This document shows positions 16,152-25,431 of a stretch of DNA of 64,000 bases, piece after piece (position 1 is the stretch's first letter; every line of letters begins with the position of its first letter). Under the pieces are notes generated by a model, which was given only the letters and a program-made list of their open reading frames with translations, made no database searches and was not told the origin of the DNA. The position numbers and the translations under genes are program-made. Location of the stretch: positions 1-64,000 of the forward strand of contig NZ_JBNAGJ010000008.1 of assembly GCF_049803795.1 (NCBI RefSeq), written 5' to 3'. The DNA comes from Thalassobius sp002708925. GTDB lineage: Bacteria > Pseudomonadota > Alphaproteobacteria > Rhodobacterales > Rhodobacteraceae.

Positions 16152-18407
16152 ATGCTGAACGGCCTGATCAACTCTGGCGATAGCCTGGAGAGGCAAAACG
16201 AAAAACTGCTGAAGATCGTCTCGACCCTGATGCGCCGGGTCGAGCAGGACACTGACAGCTCGGGCGTGGCCTATGCGCAGTTCCAGCGCGCCGTCATGCT
16301 GGAGGAAGAGGTCCGCGCCCGGACCCGCGATCTGGAACGCGCGCTGGACCTGCTGAACGAATCCAACGCCAAACTGGCCATCGCCAACCAGGAAACCGAG
16401 GCCGCCCGCGCCGATCTGGCCAATGCGATCGAAACCGTGCAAGAGGGCTTTGCCCTGTTCAATGCGGACGAAGAAATGGTCATGTGTAACAGCCGGTTCG
16501 GGATGCATATGGGCGACATCCGCGACCGGCTGAAACCGGGCCTGCTGTTTCGCGACTATGTGCGCCAGGTCTCGCGTTCGCGGTTTTTGTCGCTGCCGCC
16601 CTCGGAAACCCCGGAACAATGGGAATCGCGCCGCATGGAGCGGCACAAGGACAGCAGCGTGATCTTCAACGTCCGCCTGACCGGCAAACGCTGGATTCAG
16701 GTGTCCGAGCACCGGACGGCCTCGGGCGGGACGGTGATCTTGCAAACGGATGTGACCGACATCGTGCGCCTGGAACGTCAGGAACGCGAGCGCCTGATGG
16801 ACGATCAGGCCCGCCTGATCCGCGCCACGCTGGAACATCTGAAGCAGGGCGTGTGTATCTTTGACAGTTTCGGCCGGCTGGTGGGGTGGAATCACCGGGT
16901 CTCGGAACTGCTGTCGGTGCAGGTGAAACGCTTTCATCTGGGCAGCAAATTCACCACCATGTGCAACCATTTTCGCAACGCCTATACCCTGTCGGACTGG
17001 ATCACCCTGGACGAGCTGGTCGATTGGGCCGAGGGCAAAATCACCCGCGAGCCGCTGTCCTTTGAAATGCAGCGCGGGCTGGATCTGACGCTGGCGGTGT
17101 TCATGCAGGAAATGCCCGATAAGGGCTTTGTGATCAGCTTCACCGACATCACCGCCGAACGCATGGCGATCCGCGCCATGACCGAAACCAAGGAATCGCT
17201 GGAACACCGGGTGCTGGAGCGCACGCTGGAACTGGAGGACGCCCTGTCCGAGGCCGAGCGCGCCAATGCCTCGAAATCGCGCTTCGTGGCGGCGGCCAGC
17301 CACGATCTGTTGCAGCCCCTGTCGGCGGCCAAACTGTACATGGCCTCGCTGCAAAATGACATGAAGGGCACCGAGCCGGGCAAATTGATGACCAAAGCCA
17401 GCGCCGCGCTGCAAAGCGTCGAGAACATCCTGGGCGCGCTGCTGGACATCTCGAAACTGGATTCGGGGCTGGCGAACACCCATCTGTCCACGATTGATCT
17501 GGGGCTGATGCTGCGGCAGCTGGGCGACGAGCTGGGCCCCAAGGCGCAGGCCAAGGGGCTGGATTTCCGGCTGGTCCCCACCAGTGCGAAAATTGCCAGC
17601 GATGCCACCTATTTGCAGCGCATTTTGCAAAACCTGATGTCCAACGCGGTGCGCTATACCCAATCGGGCAAGGTTCTGGTGGGCGTGCGCAACCTGCCCA
17701 ACAAGGTCCGGGTCGAGGTCTGGGACACCGGCCCCGGCATCGCCGAGGACGAGCAGGACACGATTTTCGGCGAGTTCCAGCGCCTCAATGCCACGGCCAG
17801 CGCGGCCGATGGGATGGGGCTGGGCCTGGCCATCGTGGAACGGGCCTGCGCGCTGTTGCAGCATCCCTTGCATCTGGACTCCGAAGTGGGGCGCGGGACG
17901 GTCTTTTCTGTGGAATTGCCGCGCGCGCAGGTCCATGCCGTGCCGGTCCATGCGCCCGTCTATGGTGCCCGTCTGCAAGCCAATGATTTCAGCAATATGG
18001 TTGTCCTGCTGGTGGAAAATGACGATGAGCTGCGCAATGCGCTGACCATCACGATGGAACAATGGAGCGTCGATGTGCTGGCCTGCAAAAGCGGCCAGGA
18101 GGCGCTGGACCTGCTGGATGAAATTGATCTGAGCCCGGATGTCGTGGTGGCCGATTACCAGCTGGACGAGGGCAAAAACGGTCTGGATGCCGTTGCTCAG
18201 GTGCGGGCGCGCTGCGGGGCGGTGCCGGCCTGTATCATCTCGGCCAATCGCTCGACAGAGCTGGTGCAGGCCTGCGCGCGCGCCAGCCTGCCGCTTTTGT
18301 ACAAACCGATCGAGCCAACGATGCTGCGCGATTTCCTGCGCAACCCCAAATCCGAACCGCCGCCCAAACCGCGGGGCTGGCGGCCGCATGACGCGATCAC
18401 GCAGTAA
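16152..18407 (+). CDS. PAS-containing hybrid histidine kinase
   Basis: The 751-residue cytosolic protein has an N-terminal coiled coil (about 45-95), two PAS-like regions (about 95-210 and 220-335), a second coiled coil, HisKA with His384 in AAASHDLLQP, an HATPase domain (to about 590) and a C-terminal receiver with Asp668 in DVVVADYQLD. No membrane segment is seen, so the signal probably comes through the FIST protein. The architecture matches the NahK/ErcS' group. It forms an operon with the FIST gene and probably the LuxR regulator. Confidence 0.9.
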   Translation: MLNGLINSGDSLERQNEKLLKIVSTLMRRVEQDTDSSGVAYAQFQRAVMLEEEVRARTRDLERALDLLNESNAKLAIANQETEAARADLANAIETVQEGFALFNADEEMVMCNSRFGMHMGDIRDRLKPGLLFRDYVRQVSRSRFLSLPPSETPEQWESRRMERHKDSSVIFNVRLTGKRWIQVSEHRTASGGTVILQTDVTDIVRLERQERERLMDDQARLIRATLEHLKQGVCIFDSFGRLVGWNHRVSELLSVQVKRFHLGSKFTTMCNHFRNAYTLSDWITLDELVDWAEGKITREPLSFEMQRGLDLTLAVFMQEMPDKGFVISFTDITAERMAIRAMTETKESLEHRVLERTLELEDALSEAERANASKSRFVAAASHDLLQPLSAAKLYMASLQNDMKGTEPGKLMTKASAALQSVENILGALLDISKLDSGLANTHLSTIDLGLMLRQLGDELGPKAQAKGLDFRLVPTSAKIASDATYLQRILQNLMSNAVRYTQSGKVLVGVRNLPNKVRVEVWDTGPGIAEDEQDTIFGEFQRLNATASAADGMGLGLAIVERACALLQHPLHLDSEVGRGTVFSVELPRAQVHAVPVHAPVYGARLQANDFSNMVVLLVENDDELRNALTITMEQWSVDVLACKSGQEALDLLDEIDLSPDVVVADYQLDEGKNGLDAVAQVRARCGAVPACIISANRSTELVQACARASLPLLYKPIEPTMLRDFLRNPKSEPPPKPRGWRPHDAITQ

Positions 18408-18410
18408 CGC

Positions 18411-19550
18411 TTAGCCCACCTGCCGGCCGTGACACCACACGCCGCGAATGACCGGCGTGCCCTGCACCCGTGTGATGCGCACCAGATCGGCGTGCAGCCC
18501 CTCGGCAATGCGCCCGCGATCCATCAGCCCCGCCGCGCGCGCGGGCGTGGCCGTCACCGTGGCAATCGCGCGGGGCAGATCATCCCACAGATCGGCCAGC
18601 AAAAACGCCGAGGTCATCAGCGCCGAGGGCACGTAATCCGAGCTGATAATATCCAGCAGGCCTTTTTCAGCCAGCTCATGCGCGGCCACATTGCCCGAAT
18701 GCGAGCCCCCCCGGATCAGGTTCGGTGCGCCCATCATCACCTTTATTCCATGATCATGACAGGCCTGCGCGGCCTCTACCGTGGTGGGGAATTCGGCCAG
18801 CCCGATCCCATGGGCGGCGCTGGTGACAACGTGATCGCGGGTGGTATCGTCATGGCTGGCCAGCACCGCACCATAGCGCGCAGCCTCGGCCACGGCGGCG
18901 GCCTCGTGCCGGTCGCCATTTGCCGCACGCAGCGCATAAAGCTGCGCCACATGGGCGTCGAATTCGCTGTCATTCAGGCTTAGCTTGCCCTGGACATACA
19001 TTTTCAGCTTGGAAATATCGCGAAATTGCCGCTGGCCGGGCGTGTGATCCATCAGGCTGACGATACCGACGCGATCCTGCGGGCCGAACTCGGCCATTTC
19101 CTCGATCAGCGTTTCCGAGCAGACCTCGGCCCGCAGATGCAGATAGTGATTGATCCGCAAGGCCCCGGCGGCGCGCAGCTCCCACAGTTCCGATGCCAGG
19201 GGGCGGGCGTATTTCACATAGCGCCCCTTGCCATTGGGAATGGATCCCACGCGCATCGCGTCAAACACCGTGGTCACCCCAACCGAGGCCAGTTCCCCAT
19301 CATGCGCCAGGATCGCGGCGGCATGGGGCCAGTCCACCTTGGGGCGGGGCTGGATGTGGCGTTCAAGGTTATCGGTGTGCAGCTCGATCAGGCCGGGGAT
19401 GATCAGATCGCCTGCCACATCCACCGCCCCCGCAGGCACCGCCCCGCCGGGGGTGATGGCCGCGATCTTACCATCCCGCATCTCAATCGCGCCGTGCAGC
19501 ACGTCCTTTTCCAGCACGATATGAGCGTTGGCCAGGGTGAGGGTCGTCAT
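18411..19550 (-). CDS. phnM: PhnM, ribose 1-methylphosphonate 5-triphosphate diphosphatase
   Basis: The 379-residue amidohydrolase removes diphosphate from the triphosphate made by PhnGHI. The metal site begins with the HxD motif in LIELHTDNLERH near residue 57; a second His cluster appears in SLMDHTPGQRQF. It is the last gene of the minus-strand C-P lyase operon, 60 bp after phnN. Length is normal for the family. Confidence 0.95.
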   Translation of the reverse strand: MTTLTLANAHIVLEKDVLHGAIEMRDGKIAAITPGGAVPAGAVDVAGDLIIPGLIELHTDNLERHIQPRPKVDWPHAAAILAHDGELASVGVTTVFDAMRVGSIPNGKGRYVKYARPLASELWELRAAGALRINHYLHLRAEVCSETLIEEMAEFGPQDRVGIVSLMDHTPGQRQFRDISKLKMYVQGKLSLNDSEFDAHVAQLYALRAANGDRHEAAAVAEAARYGAVLASHDDTTRDHVVTSAAHGIGLAEFPTTVEAAQACHDHGIKVMMGAPNLIRGGSHSGNVAAHELAEKGLLDIISSDYVPSALMTSAFLLADLWDDLPRAIATVTATPARAAGLMDRGRIAEGLHADLVRITRVQGTPVIRGVWCHGRQVG

Positions 19551-19610
19551 GTTTTCTCTCCGTTCGGATACCCGCGCATGGCACGGTTGCGTGACGTCTG
19601 AATGACAGTT

Positions 19611-20162
19611 TCACGCGCCTTCTGTTTCAGTGTCCAGCGCCGCCAGAAAAGCCGTCACCGCCTGATCCAACGCGCCCGAGTTATCAATGTCCACCACCTT
19701 CAGCCCCGCAGGCAGGGGTAGCCGGGCCCGTTCCAGCCGGGCGGCGATGCTTTCAGCCGTTTCGCGCCCCCGCGCTTGCAGGCGCTGCGCCAGCGCCGCA
19801 TCCGTGGCGCGGATATGCAGCACACGCAGATCGTCAAACACCTGCGCCGCCTGGGTCAGCATTGCGCGCGATCCGTTGAACAGAACCGTGCGCCCCTGCG
19901 CAGCGGCCAAGACAGCGCGGCGCGGAATGCCATAGGACAGCCCATGCGCCTGCCAATGCAGCACGAAGGCTCCGGCTGCGGCGCGGCGGGCGAATTCATC
20001 GGGGCTGACGGCCTCGAAATCCTCGCCCCCCGCCGAAGCGGGCCGCGTGATCACCCGCCGGACCAGATACAGATCCGGCCGCGCGGCCAGGGCGGCCGCC
20101 ATCAGCGTGTCCTTACCCACGCCCGAGGGGCCGACAACCGCGAATATGGCACCCTGCCCCAT
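19611..20162 (-). CDS. phnN: PhnN, ribose 1,5-bisphosphokinase
   Basis: The 183-residue guanylate-kinase-like protein has a P-loop GPSGVGKD at residues 10-17 and phosphorylates ribose 1,5-bisphosphate to PRPP, the final salvage step of C-P lyase. It lies 3 bp after phnL in the same operon. Confidence 0.92.
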   Translation of the reverse strand: MGQGAIFAVVGPSGVGKDTLMAAALAARPDLYLVRRVITRPASAGGEDFEAVSPDEFARRAAAGAFVLHWQAHGLSYGIPRRAVLAAAQGRTVLFNGSRAMLTQAAQVFDDLRVLHIRATDAALAQRLQARGRETAESIAARLERARLPLPAGLKVVDIDNSGALDQAVTAFLAALDTETEGA

Positions 20163-20165
20163 CGC

Positions 20166-20849
20166 TCAGGCCGCCCGCGCGGGGGTAAAGGCCGAGACGT
20201 CAATCTGCCGGTCGGCCACACGTTCGCGCGCGTCATGATCGTGAAAAATGCCGATAACAGCCGCGCCGCGCGATTTGGCCTCTTGGATCAGGGACAGCAC
20301 GGTTTCGCGGTTGGTGGCATCCAGGCTGGCCGTGGGTTCGTCCAGCAGCATCGCCGGATAGGTATGAGCAAACCCGCGCGCGATATTCACCCGCTGCTGT
20401 TCCCCGCCCGAAAAGGTGGTGGGCGACAGGCTCCACAGGGTTTCGGGAATGTTCAGCCGGCTTAGCAGGTGGCGGGCGCGCTCCAATGCGATGTCGCGGT
20501 CGGTGCCGATGGCCAGCAGCGGCTCGGCCACCACCTCCAGCGTGGGCACGCGGGGCACCACGCGCAGGAACTGGCTGACATAGCCCAGCGTTTCACGGCG
20601 CAATTGCAAAATCTCACGCGGCGCGGCGCTGGCCACATCCACATTCCCCACCCAGATCGCCCCCGAGGCCGACAGGTAATTGCCATAGATCATCCGCATC
20701 AGCGTGGATTTCCCCGCGCCGGAATTGCCGATCAGGGCCACGCATTCTCCGGCCGCAACCGAGAACTGCGCGCCCTCCATCACCGGGATAACCGCGCCGC
20801 CCTGATTGTGCAGCGTGAAGGATTTCGAGAGGTTTTCAATTCGGATCAT
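20166..20849 (-). CDS. phnL: PhnL, ABC-type ATPase of the C-P lyase complex
   Basis: The 227-residue protein has Walker A GNSGAGKST, signature FSGGEQQRVNIARGF and Walker B MLLDEPTASLD. With PhnK it belongs to the ATPases that dock on the PhnGHIJ core rather than to a membrane transporter. It lies 3 bp from both neighbours' ends. Confidence 0.94.
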   Translation of the reverse strand: MIRIENLSKSFTLHNQGGAVIPVMEGAQFSVAAGECVALIGNSGAGKSTLMRMIYGNYLSASGAIWVGNVDVASAAPREILQLRRETLGYVSQFLRVVPRVPTLEVVAEPLLAIGTDRDIALERARHLLSRLNIPETLWSLSPTTFSGGEQQRVNIARGFAHTYPAMLLDEPTASLDATNRETVLSLIQEAKSRGAAVIGIFHDHDARERVADRQIDVSAFTPARAA

Positions 20850-20852
20850 GGC

Positions 20853-21623
20853 TCAGACCTGCAAAATCGAGGACACAAGAAGCTGGGTATAGGCGTGCTG
20901 CGGATCGTCCAGCACCTGATCGGTCAGGCCCTGTTCCACCACATGGCCCGACTTCATCACCATCAGCCGGTCCGCCAGCAGACGCACCACGGCCAGATCA
21001 TGGGTGACGATGATCGCGCTGAGGCCCATTTCACGCACCAATCCGCGCAGCAGATCCAGCAGACGCGCCTGCACCGACACATCCAGGCCTCCGGTCGGTT
21101 CATCCATGAACACCAGCCGCGGCCCCGTCACCAGATTGCGCGCGATTTGCAAGCGTTGCTGCATCCCGCCGCTGAATGCCGTGGGGCGGTCATCCACGCG
21201 GTCCTCGGTGATTTCCACACGGCCCAGCCAGTCGATCGCCTGCGCCCGGATGCCCGCGTAATTGCGCGCGCCCACGGCCATCAGCCGCTCGCCCACATTG
21301 CCGCCCGCGCTGACGCCCATGCGCAGCCCATCGCGCGCATGTTGATGCACAAAGGCCCAATCGGTGCGCGACAGCATCCTCCGTTCGGGCTCGGACATTT
21401 GCAGCGTGTCGCGCGGCCCATCGGTGCGCGTGTCGAACAAGACCTCACCGGCATCTGGGGTCAGATGACCGGCAAGGCAGTTCAGGAGTGTGGACTTGCC
21501 CGACCCGGACTCGCCCACGATCCCCAGCACTTCGCCGGGAAACAGATCAAAACTGACATCGGTACAGCCGATCCGGACGCCATAGTATTTCGCGACATTG
21601 CGCGCCGACAAAAGCGGGGTCAT
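20853..21623 (-). CDS. phnK: PhnK, ABC-type ATPase of the C-P lyase complex
   Basis: The 256-residue ATPase has Walker A GESGSGKST, signature FSGGMQQRLQIARNL and Walker B LVFMDEPTGGLD. PhnK binds PhnJ in the known core complex. It overlaps phnJ by 4 bp, consistent with coupled translation. Confidence 0.95.
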   Translation of the reverse strand: MTPLLSARNVAKYYGVRIGCTDVSFDLFPGEVLGIVGESGSGKSTLLNCLAGHLTPDAGEVLFDTRTDGPRDTLQMSEPERRMLSRTDWAFVHQHARDGLRMGVSAGGNVGERLMAVGARNYAGIRAQAIDWLGRVEITEDRVDDRPTAFSGGMQQRLQIARNLVTGPRLVFMDEPTGGLDVSVQARLLDLLRGLVREMGLSAIIVTHDLAVVRLLADRLMVMKSGHVVEQGLTDQVLDDPQHAYTQLLVSSILQV

Positions 21624-22498
21624 GCGGTTTCCTCCTGCGGGGTCAGATCCGGCGGGGCCAGGCGGCCACGATGGCCCTGATCGCGGCGGGTTTCACAAAA
21701 ATCCGTGTCCGAGCAGACAAACATCCGCCCGCCCTGATCGTCTGTGATCACCTCGTCCAGATAGCTGCCCTGCGCGCCGCACAGATCGCAGTCATGTTCC
21801 GCGCGCATGGGCTGAAACGGGTGGTCCTCAAAGTCCAGGCTGACAACCTGAGTGTAGGGCGGAATGGCGTAGATGCGCTGTTCACGCCCCGCGCCAAACA
21901 GCTGAATTGCGGCGCTTTCCAGTTTCGGGTTATCGAATTTCGGGATCGGGCTGGGATCCATCACATAGTGCCCCTCGACCTTCACCGGATAGGCATAGGC
22001 CGTGGCGATATGGCCGTGGCGCGCGATGTCTTCGTACAGTTTCACATGCATCAGCCCGTATTCTTCCAAAGCGTGCATCTTGCGCGTCTCGGTCTCGCGC
22101 GGTTCCAGAAAGCGCAGGGGTTCGGGGATGGGCACCTGATAGACCAGGATCTGATCCTCGGTCAGGGGCAGTTCGGGAATGCGGTGGCGGGTCTGGATCA
22201 CCGTGGCCTCGGCGGTGCGTTCGGTCGTGGCCACATCCGCCGTCCGTTGGAAAAACTTGCGGATGGACACGGCATTGGTGGTGTCATCAGCGCCCTGGTC
22301 AATCACCTTCAGGCAGTCATCGGGCGTCAGGCAGGCCGCCGTCACCTGCACACCGCCCGTGCCCCAGCCATAGGGCATGGGCATCTCGCGGCTGGCAAAG
22401 GGCACTTGGTATCCGGGGATCGCCACCCCCTTGAGGATCGCGCGGCGGATCATGCGTTTGGTCTGCTCGTCCAGATAGGCGAAGTTATAGTCGCTCAT
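21620..22498 (-). CDS. phnJ: PhnJ, radical SAM C-P lyase
   Basis: The 292-residue protein cleaves the carbon-phosphorus bond. Its [4Fe-4S]/catalytic cysteines are spaced C-x2-C-x21-C-x5-C (Cys237, Cys240, Cys262, Cys268), exactly as in PhnJ and unlike the usual CxxxCxxC of radical SAM enzymes. The Gly-rich YGWGTGGVQVT segment, which carries the glycyl-radical site in the family, is present near residue 45. It overlaps phnI by 4 bp. Confidence 0.97.
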   Translation of the reverse strand: MSDYNFAYLDEQTKRMIRRAILKGVAIPGYQVPFASREMPMPYGWGTGGVQVTAACLTPDDCLKVIDQGADDTTNAVSIRKFFQRTADVATTERTAEATVIQTRHRIPELPLTEDQILVYQVPIPEPLRFLEPRETETRKMHALEEYGLMHVKLYEDIARHGHIATAYAYPVKVEGHYVMDPSPIPKFDNPKLESAAIQLFGAGREQRIYAIPPYTQVVSLDFEDHPFQPMRAEHDCDLCGAQGSYLDEVITDDQGGRMFVCSDTDFCETRRDQGHRGRLAPPDLTPQEETA

Positions 22499-23583
22499 TC
22501 TGCGGCCTCCTGGGTTTGCGAGACCATGGCCTCGGCGCGGACTTTGCGGATCAGCTCCAGTTCCGATTGGAAATCCACGTAATGGGGCAGTTTGATATGT
22601 TCCAAAAACCCCGTCGCCTGAATGTTGTCGGCATGAGACAGCACGAATTCCTCATCCTGCGCTGGGGCGCCCATGTTCTCCTCGCCCAGTTCCTGCCAGC
22701 GCAGGGCACGGTCCACCAGCGCCATTGAAATCGCCTTGCGTTCGGTCTGACCAAACACCAGCCCATAGCCCCGCGTGAATTGCGGCGGTTCGGATTTCGA
22801 GCCCAGGAACTGATTGATCGTCTCGCATTCCGTCAGGGTGATTTCGCCGATTTCAATGGCGAAGCCCAGCTCGGGGATGTCCATTTCCACAGCCACCTGC
22901 CCGATCCGCAGCTCGCCCACAAAGGGGTGATTGCGCCCGTATCCGCGCTGCGTGGAATAGGCCATGCCCAGCACGAACCCTTCGTCCCCGCGTGTCAGCG
23001 CCTGAAGCCGCAACGCCCGATCCGCCGGATATTCCATCGGTTTGCGCGTCATGTCGGGCGGGGTTTCCTGCGATTGGGGCTCTGCTTGCAGCAATTCTTC
23101 GTCGGACAGGAACGCGGCGATATGGGGCATGTCGCCTTTGGGCGCGGGGGCGGTTTGCGCCTGCGGAGCCTCGCCCTCGGCTGCCAGTTTGAAATCCAGC
23201 AAGCGGTGCGTGTAATCAAAGGTGGGCCCCAACACCTGCCCGCCCGGCGCGTCCTTATACGTGGCCGAAATGCGCCGGTCGCAGGCCATTTTCGAGGTCT
23301 CAACCGGGTGCGAATGCCCGATCCGCGGCAAGGTCGTCCGATAGGCGCGGATCAGGAAAATCGCCTCGATCAGATCGCCCCGCGCCTGTTTGATCGCCAG
23401 CGCGGCCAGATCCGGATCATAGAGCGAGCCCTCGGCCATCACCCGGTTCACCGCCAGCGAGAGCTGCTCGCGGATCTGTGCCAGGCTAAGCTCGGATATA
23501 TCCGGATCGCCCCGGCGTTCCTCGGCCAGCCAGTCATGGGCGTTATCAATGGCGCGCTCGCCCCCTTTGACAGCGACATACAT
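22495..23583 (-). CDS. phnI: PhnI, C-P lyase core subunit
   Basis: The 362-residue protein is the nucleosidase-type core subunit that, with PhnG and PhnH, swaps the base of ATP for the phosphonate. The start at 23583 (MYVAVKGGERAIDNAH) is the family N terminus; the long open frame upstream lies over phnH and is not used. Stop of phnH and start of phnI share one base (TGATG). Confidence 0.95.
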   Translation of the reverse strand: MYVAVKGGERAIDNAHDWLAEERRGDPDISELSLAQIREQLSLAVNRVMAEGSLYDPDLAALAIKQARGDLIEAIFLIRAYRTTLPRIGHSHPVETSKMACDRRISATYKDAPGGQVLGPTFDYTHRLLDFKLAAEGEAPQAQTAPAPKGDMPHIAAFLSDEELLQAEPQSQETPPDMTRKPMEYPADRALRLQALTRGDEGFVLGMAYSTQRGYGRNHPFVGELRIGQVAVEMDIPELGFAIEIGEITLTECETINQFLGSKSEPPQFTRGYGLVFGQTERKAISMALVDRALRWQELGEENMGAPAQDEEFVLSHADNIQATGFLEHIKLPHYVDFQSELELIRKVRAEAMVSQTQEAAE

Positions 23584-24152
23584 CACAGATCCTCCACAAG
23601 GGTGCTGCGCGGCAGACCGGCCAGGCGGTGGCCCGCAGCAAAGTAGAAATCCAGCCCCAGCGGGAACAGCTGGCGGTTCGCACGGAAGGCCGCCGTTTCG
23701 GGCAGCGACAGGCGGGCGTGGCTTTGGATACCGGGGCCGGTCAGGCGCGGACCCGAGTTCGACAGCGCATCCAGTTCCACAATCAACGTGGCAGACCTGT
23801 CCGGATATTCGGCATCCCCCACCGGATAGGCGCTCAGCGGAGTCAGCGCGGCCCATGTCCCCAGCGCGAATTGCGCCTGGGACGCCGCAACGATGGGCGC
23901 CCCGATATGAAAGGCCACCCAGTCGCGCACCTCTGCCCCATCGTGGCCGGGGGCCAGGAAAACCGGCGTTTCGGCATCGCATAGCGTCAGCAGCAGCGCC
24001 GCCGCAGCGGGCGAGACCGGCGCGGGGGCCTGCGCGCCGTGCAGCTCGGCGATGCGGCCGGGACGGGCCAGCACGTTCAGCGCCGCGCGAAACGCCGCCG
24101 CCGATTGGACCGCAGGCTGCGCAAAGCCGCCCTGAAGGCTTTTGTCCAGCAT
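23583..24152 (-). CDS. phnH: PhnH, C-P lyase core subunit
   Basis: The 189-residue protein matches PhnH in position, size and sequence (FRAALNVLARPGRIAELHG near the N terminus). It shares one base (TGATG) with both phnG and phnI, which favours balanced synthesis of the complex. The ATG at 24152 is chosen over an in-frame TTG one codon upstream. Confidence 0.93.
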   Translation of the reverse strand: MLDKSLQGGFAQPAVQSAAAFRAALNVLARPGRIAELHGAQAPAPVSPAAAALLLTLCDAETPVFLAPGHDGAEVRDWVAFHIGAPIVAASQAQFALGTWAALTPLSAYPVGDAEYPDRSATLIVELDALSNSGPRLTGPGIQSHARLSLPETAAFRANRQLFPLGLDFYFAAGHRLAGLPRSTLVEDL

Positions 24153-24607
24153 CAATCCTCTCCTCTGACCATGGTAAAGAAATCCACCCTGGTGGCGGCG
24201 GCCTTGGCTGCGCGGGTCTGCCGGGTGTGCTCTTGGGCCTCAGCCAGCGGCTGCAAAACGCTGGCGCGCATTTCATCCGCGCGGCCCGTCTGCATCAGCG
24301 CGTCGATCAGCGCGGCCTGCTGGGCGTGGGTCTTATCGCGCCCCTGCACATAGCCATGCCCCACCTGCCCCGAGCCCAGCCGCACCGCGCAGCGCGTCAC
24401 CGTCATCTCACCCAGGTTAAAGGGCGCGCCGATGGCTCCGGCGCGGCCCCGCACCATCACCCCGCCCACCTGAGGCAGGCGCAGCCATTCAAAATCGGGC
24501 CAGTCGGGCACCCGTTCGGCCAGCGCCGCCACCTGCGCCGCCGGGGCCTTGGCCAGCAGGCTCATCCAGCCTTTGCGCGCCGCAATATCCACCGTTTCCA
24601 TTCCCAT
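24152..24607 (-). CDS. phnG: PhnG, C-P lyase core subunit
   Basis: The 151-residue first gene of the phnGHIJKLNM operon. Family features are WMSLLAKAP near the N terminus and GEMTVTRCAVRL with GHGYVQGRDKTHA in the middle. It faces phnF across a 113-bp control region. Confidence 0.93.
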   Translation of the reverse strand: MGMETVDIAARKGWMSLLAKAPAAQVAALAERVPDWPDFEWLRLPQVGGVMVRGRAGAIGAPFNLGEMTVTRCAVRLGSGQVGHGYVQGRDKTHAQQAALIDALMQTGRADEMRASVLQPLAEAQEHTRQTRAAKAAATRVDFFTMVRGED

Positions 24608-24635
24608 CTAGACACCTTGTCGATTTGTCGAGATT

Positions 24636-24710
24636 CCTATACAACTACACAAATCATAGGCGATCAGAGCCCGAGTCTGCAAAGCCTGTTTCATGAAATT
24701 TCAATGACGC
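24636..24710 (-). promoter_or_regulatory. phnG/phnF control region with Pho-box-like repeats
   Basis: Read on the minus strand, GTCATTGAAA and TTCATGAAAC form two 11-bp-spaced direct repeats (24687-24709), the layout of a Pho box. They are followed by TTTGCAGACTCGG (24671-24683), an element repeated upstream of phnC. Closer to phnG, CCTAT and ATAGG (24636-24660) bracket an AT-rich stretch that could bind PhnF. PhoB control of C-P lyase operons is established elsewhere; here it is inferred. Confidence 0.5.
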
Positions 24711-24720
24711 GGAGGCACGT

Positions 24721-25431
24721 ATGGCCAAAACGCCTGTCTGGAAATCCATCGCTGCGGCGCTTGAGGCCGATATTGCGGCCGGGCATTACGGCACCGGAGA
24801 CAAGCTGCCCACCGAGGCAGACCTGGCCGCGCGTTTCGGCGTGAACCGGCATACGGTGCGGCGGGCCCTGGCAGATATGGCCGCGCGCGGCATCACCCGG
24901 TCGCGGCGCGGCGCGGGGGTGTTCGTGGAAACTCCGCCCACGGATTACCCCATCGGCCGGCGCGTGCGGTTCCACAAGGCGATCGAGGCAACGGGCCGGC
25001 TGCCCTCGAAACGGGTGCTGGCCGTCACCCGCCGCGCCTGCGATAGCGCCGAGGCCAGCGCCTTGCAATTGTCCCCCGGCGATCCGGTGTTCGACTATCA
25101 GGGGCTGTCTTTGTCCGCAGGCGCGCCGATTGCGGTGTTTACCTCGGTGTTTCCTGCCGCGCGCGTGCCCGATCTGCCTGACGCGCTGCAAAAGACCAGC
25201 TCGGTCACTCAGGCGCTGCGGGCCTGCGGGATTGCCGATTACATCCGCGCCCAAACCCGGCTAAGCGCGGTCCGGCTGGATGCCACTCAGGCCCTGCATC
25301 TGCGCCTGCGCGAGGGCGATCCGGCGCTCAAATCCATCGGGATCAACATCTGCCCCGAAGGCCGCCCCATCGAATACGGGCTGACCTGGTTCGCCGGCGA
25401 ACGCGTAACCCTGACCGTCACCCCGGACTAG
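24721..25431 (+). CDS. phnF: PhnF, GntR/HutC-type regulator
   Basis: The 236-residue regulator has an N-terminal winged helix (KLPTEADLAARFGVNRHTVR, residues about 25-50) and a C-terminal UTRA ligand domain. It is transcribed away from phnG across a shared control region and meets the acetyltransferase gene tail to tail with a 4-bp overlap. It is expected to repress phn genes; the ligand is unknown. Confidence 0.92.
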   Translation: MAKTPVWKSIAAALEADIAAGHYGTGDKLPTEADLAARFGVNRHTVRRALADMAARGITRSRRGAGVFVETPPTDYPIGRRVRFHKAIEATGRLPSKRVLAVTRRACDSAEASALQLSPGDPVFDYQGLSLSAGAPIAVFTSVFPAARVPDLPDALQKTSSVTQALRACGIADYIRAQTRLSAVRLDATQALHLRLREGDPALKSIGINICPEGRPIEYGLTWFAGERVTLTVTPD

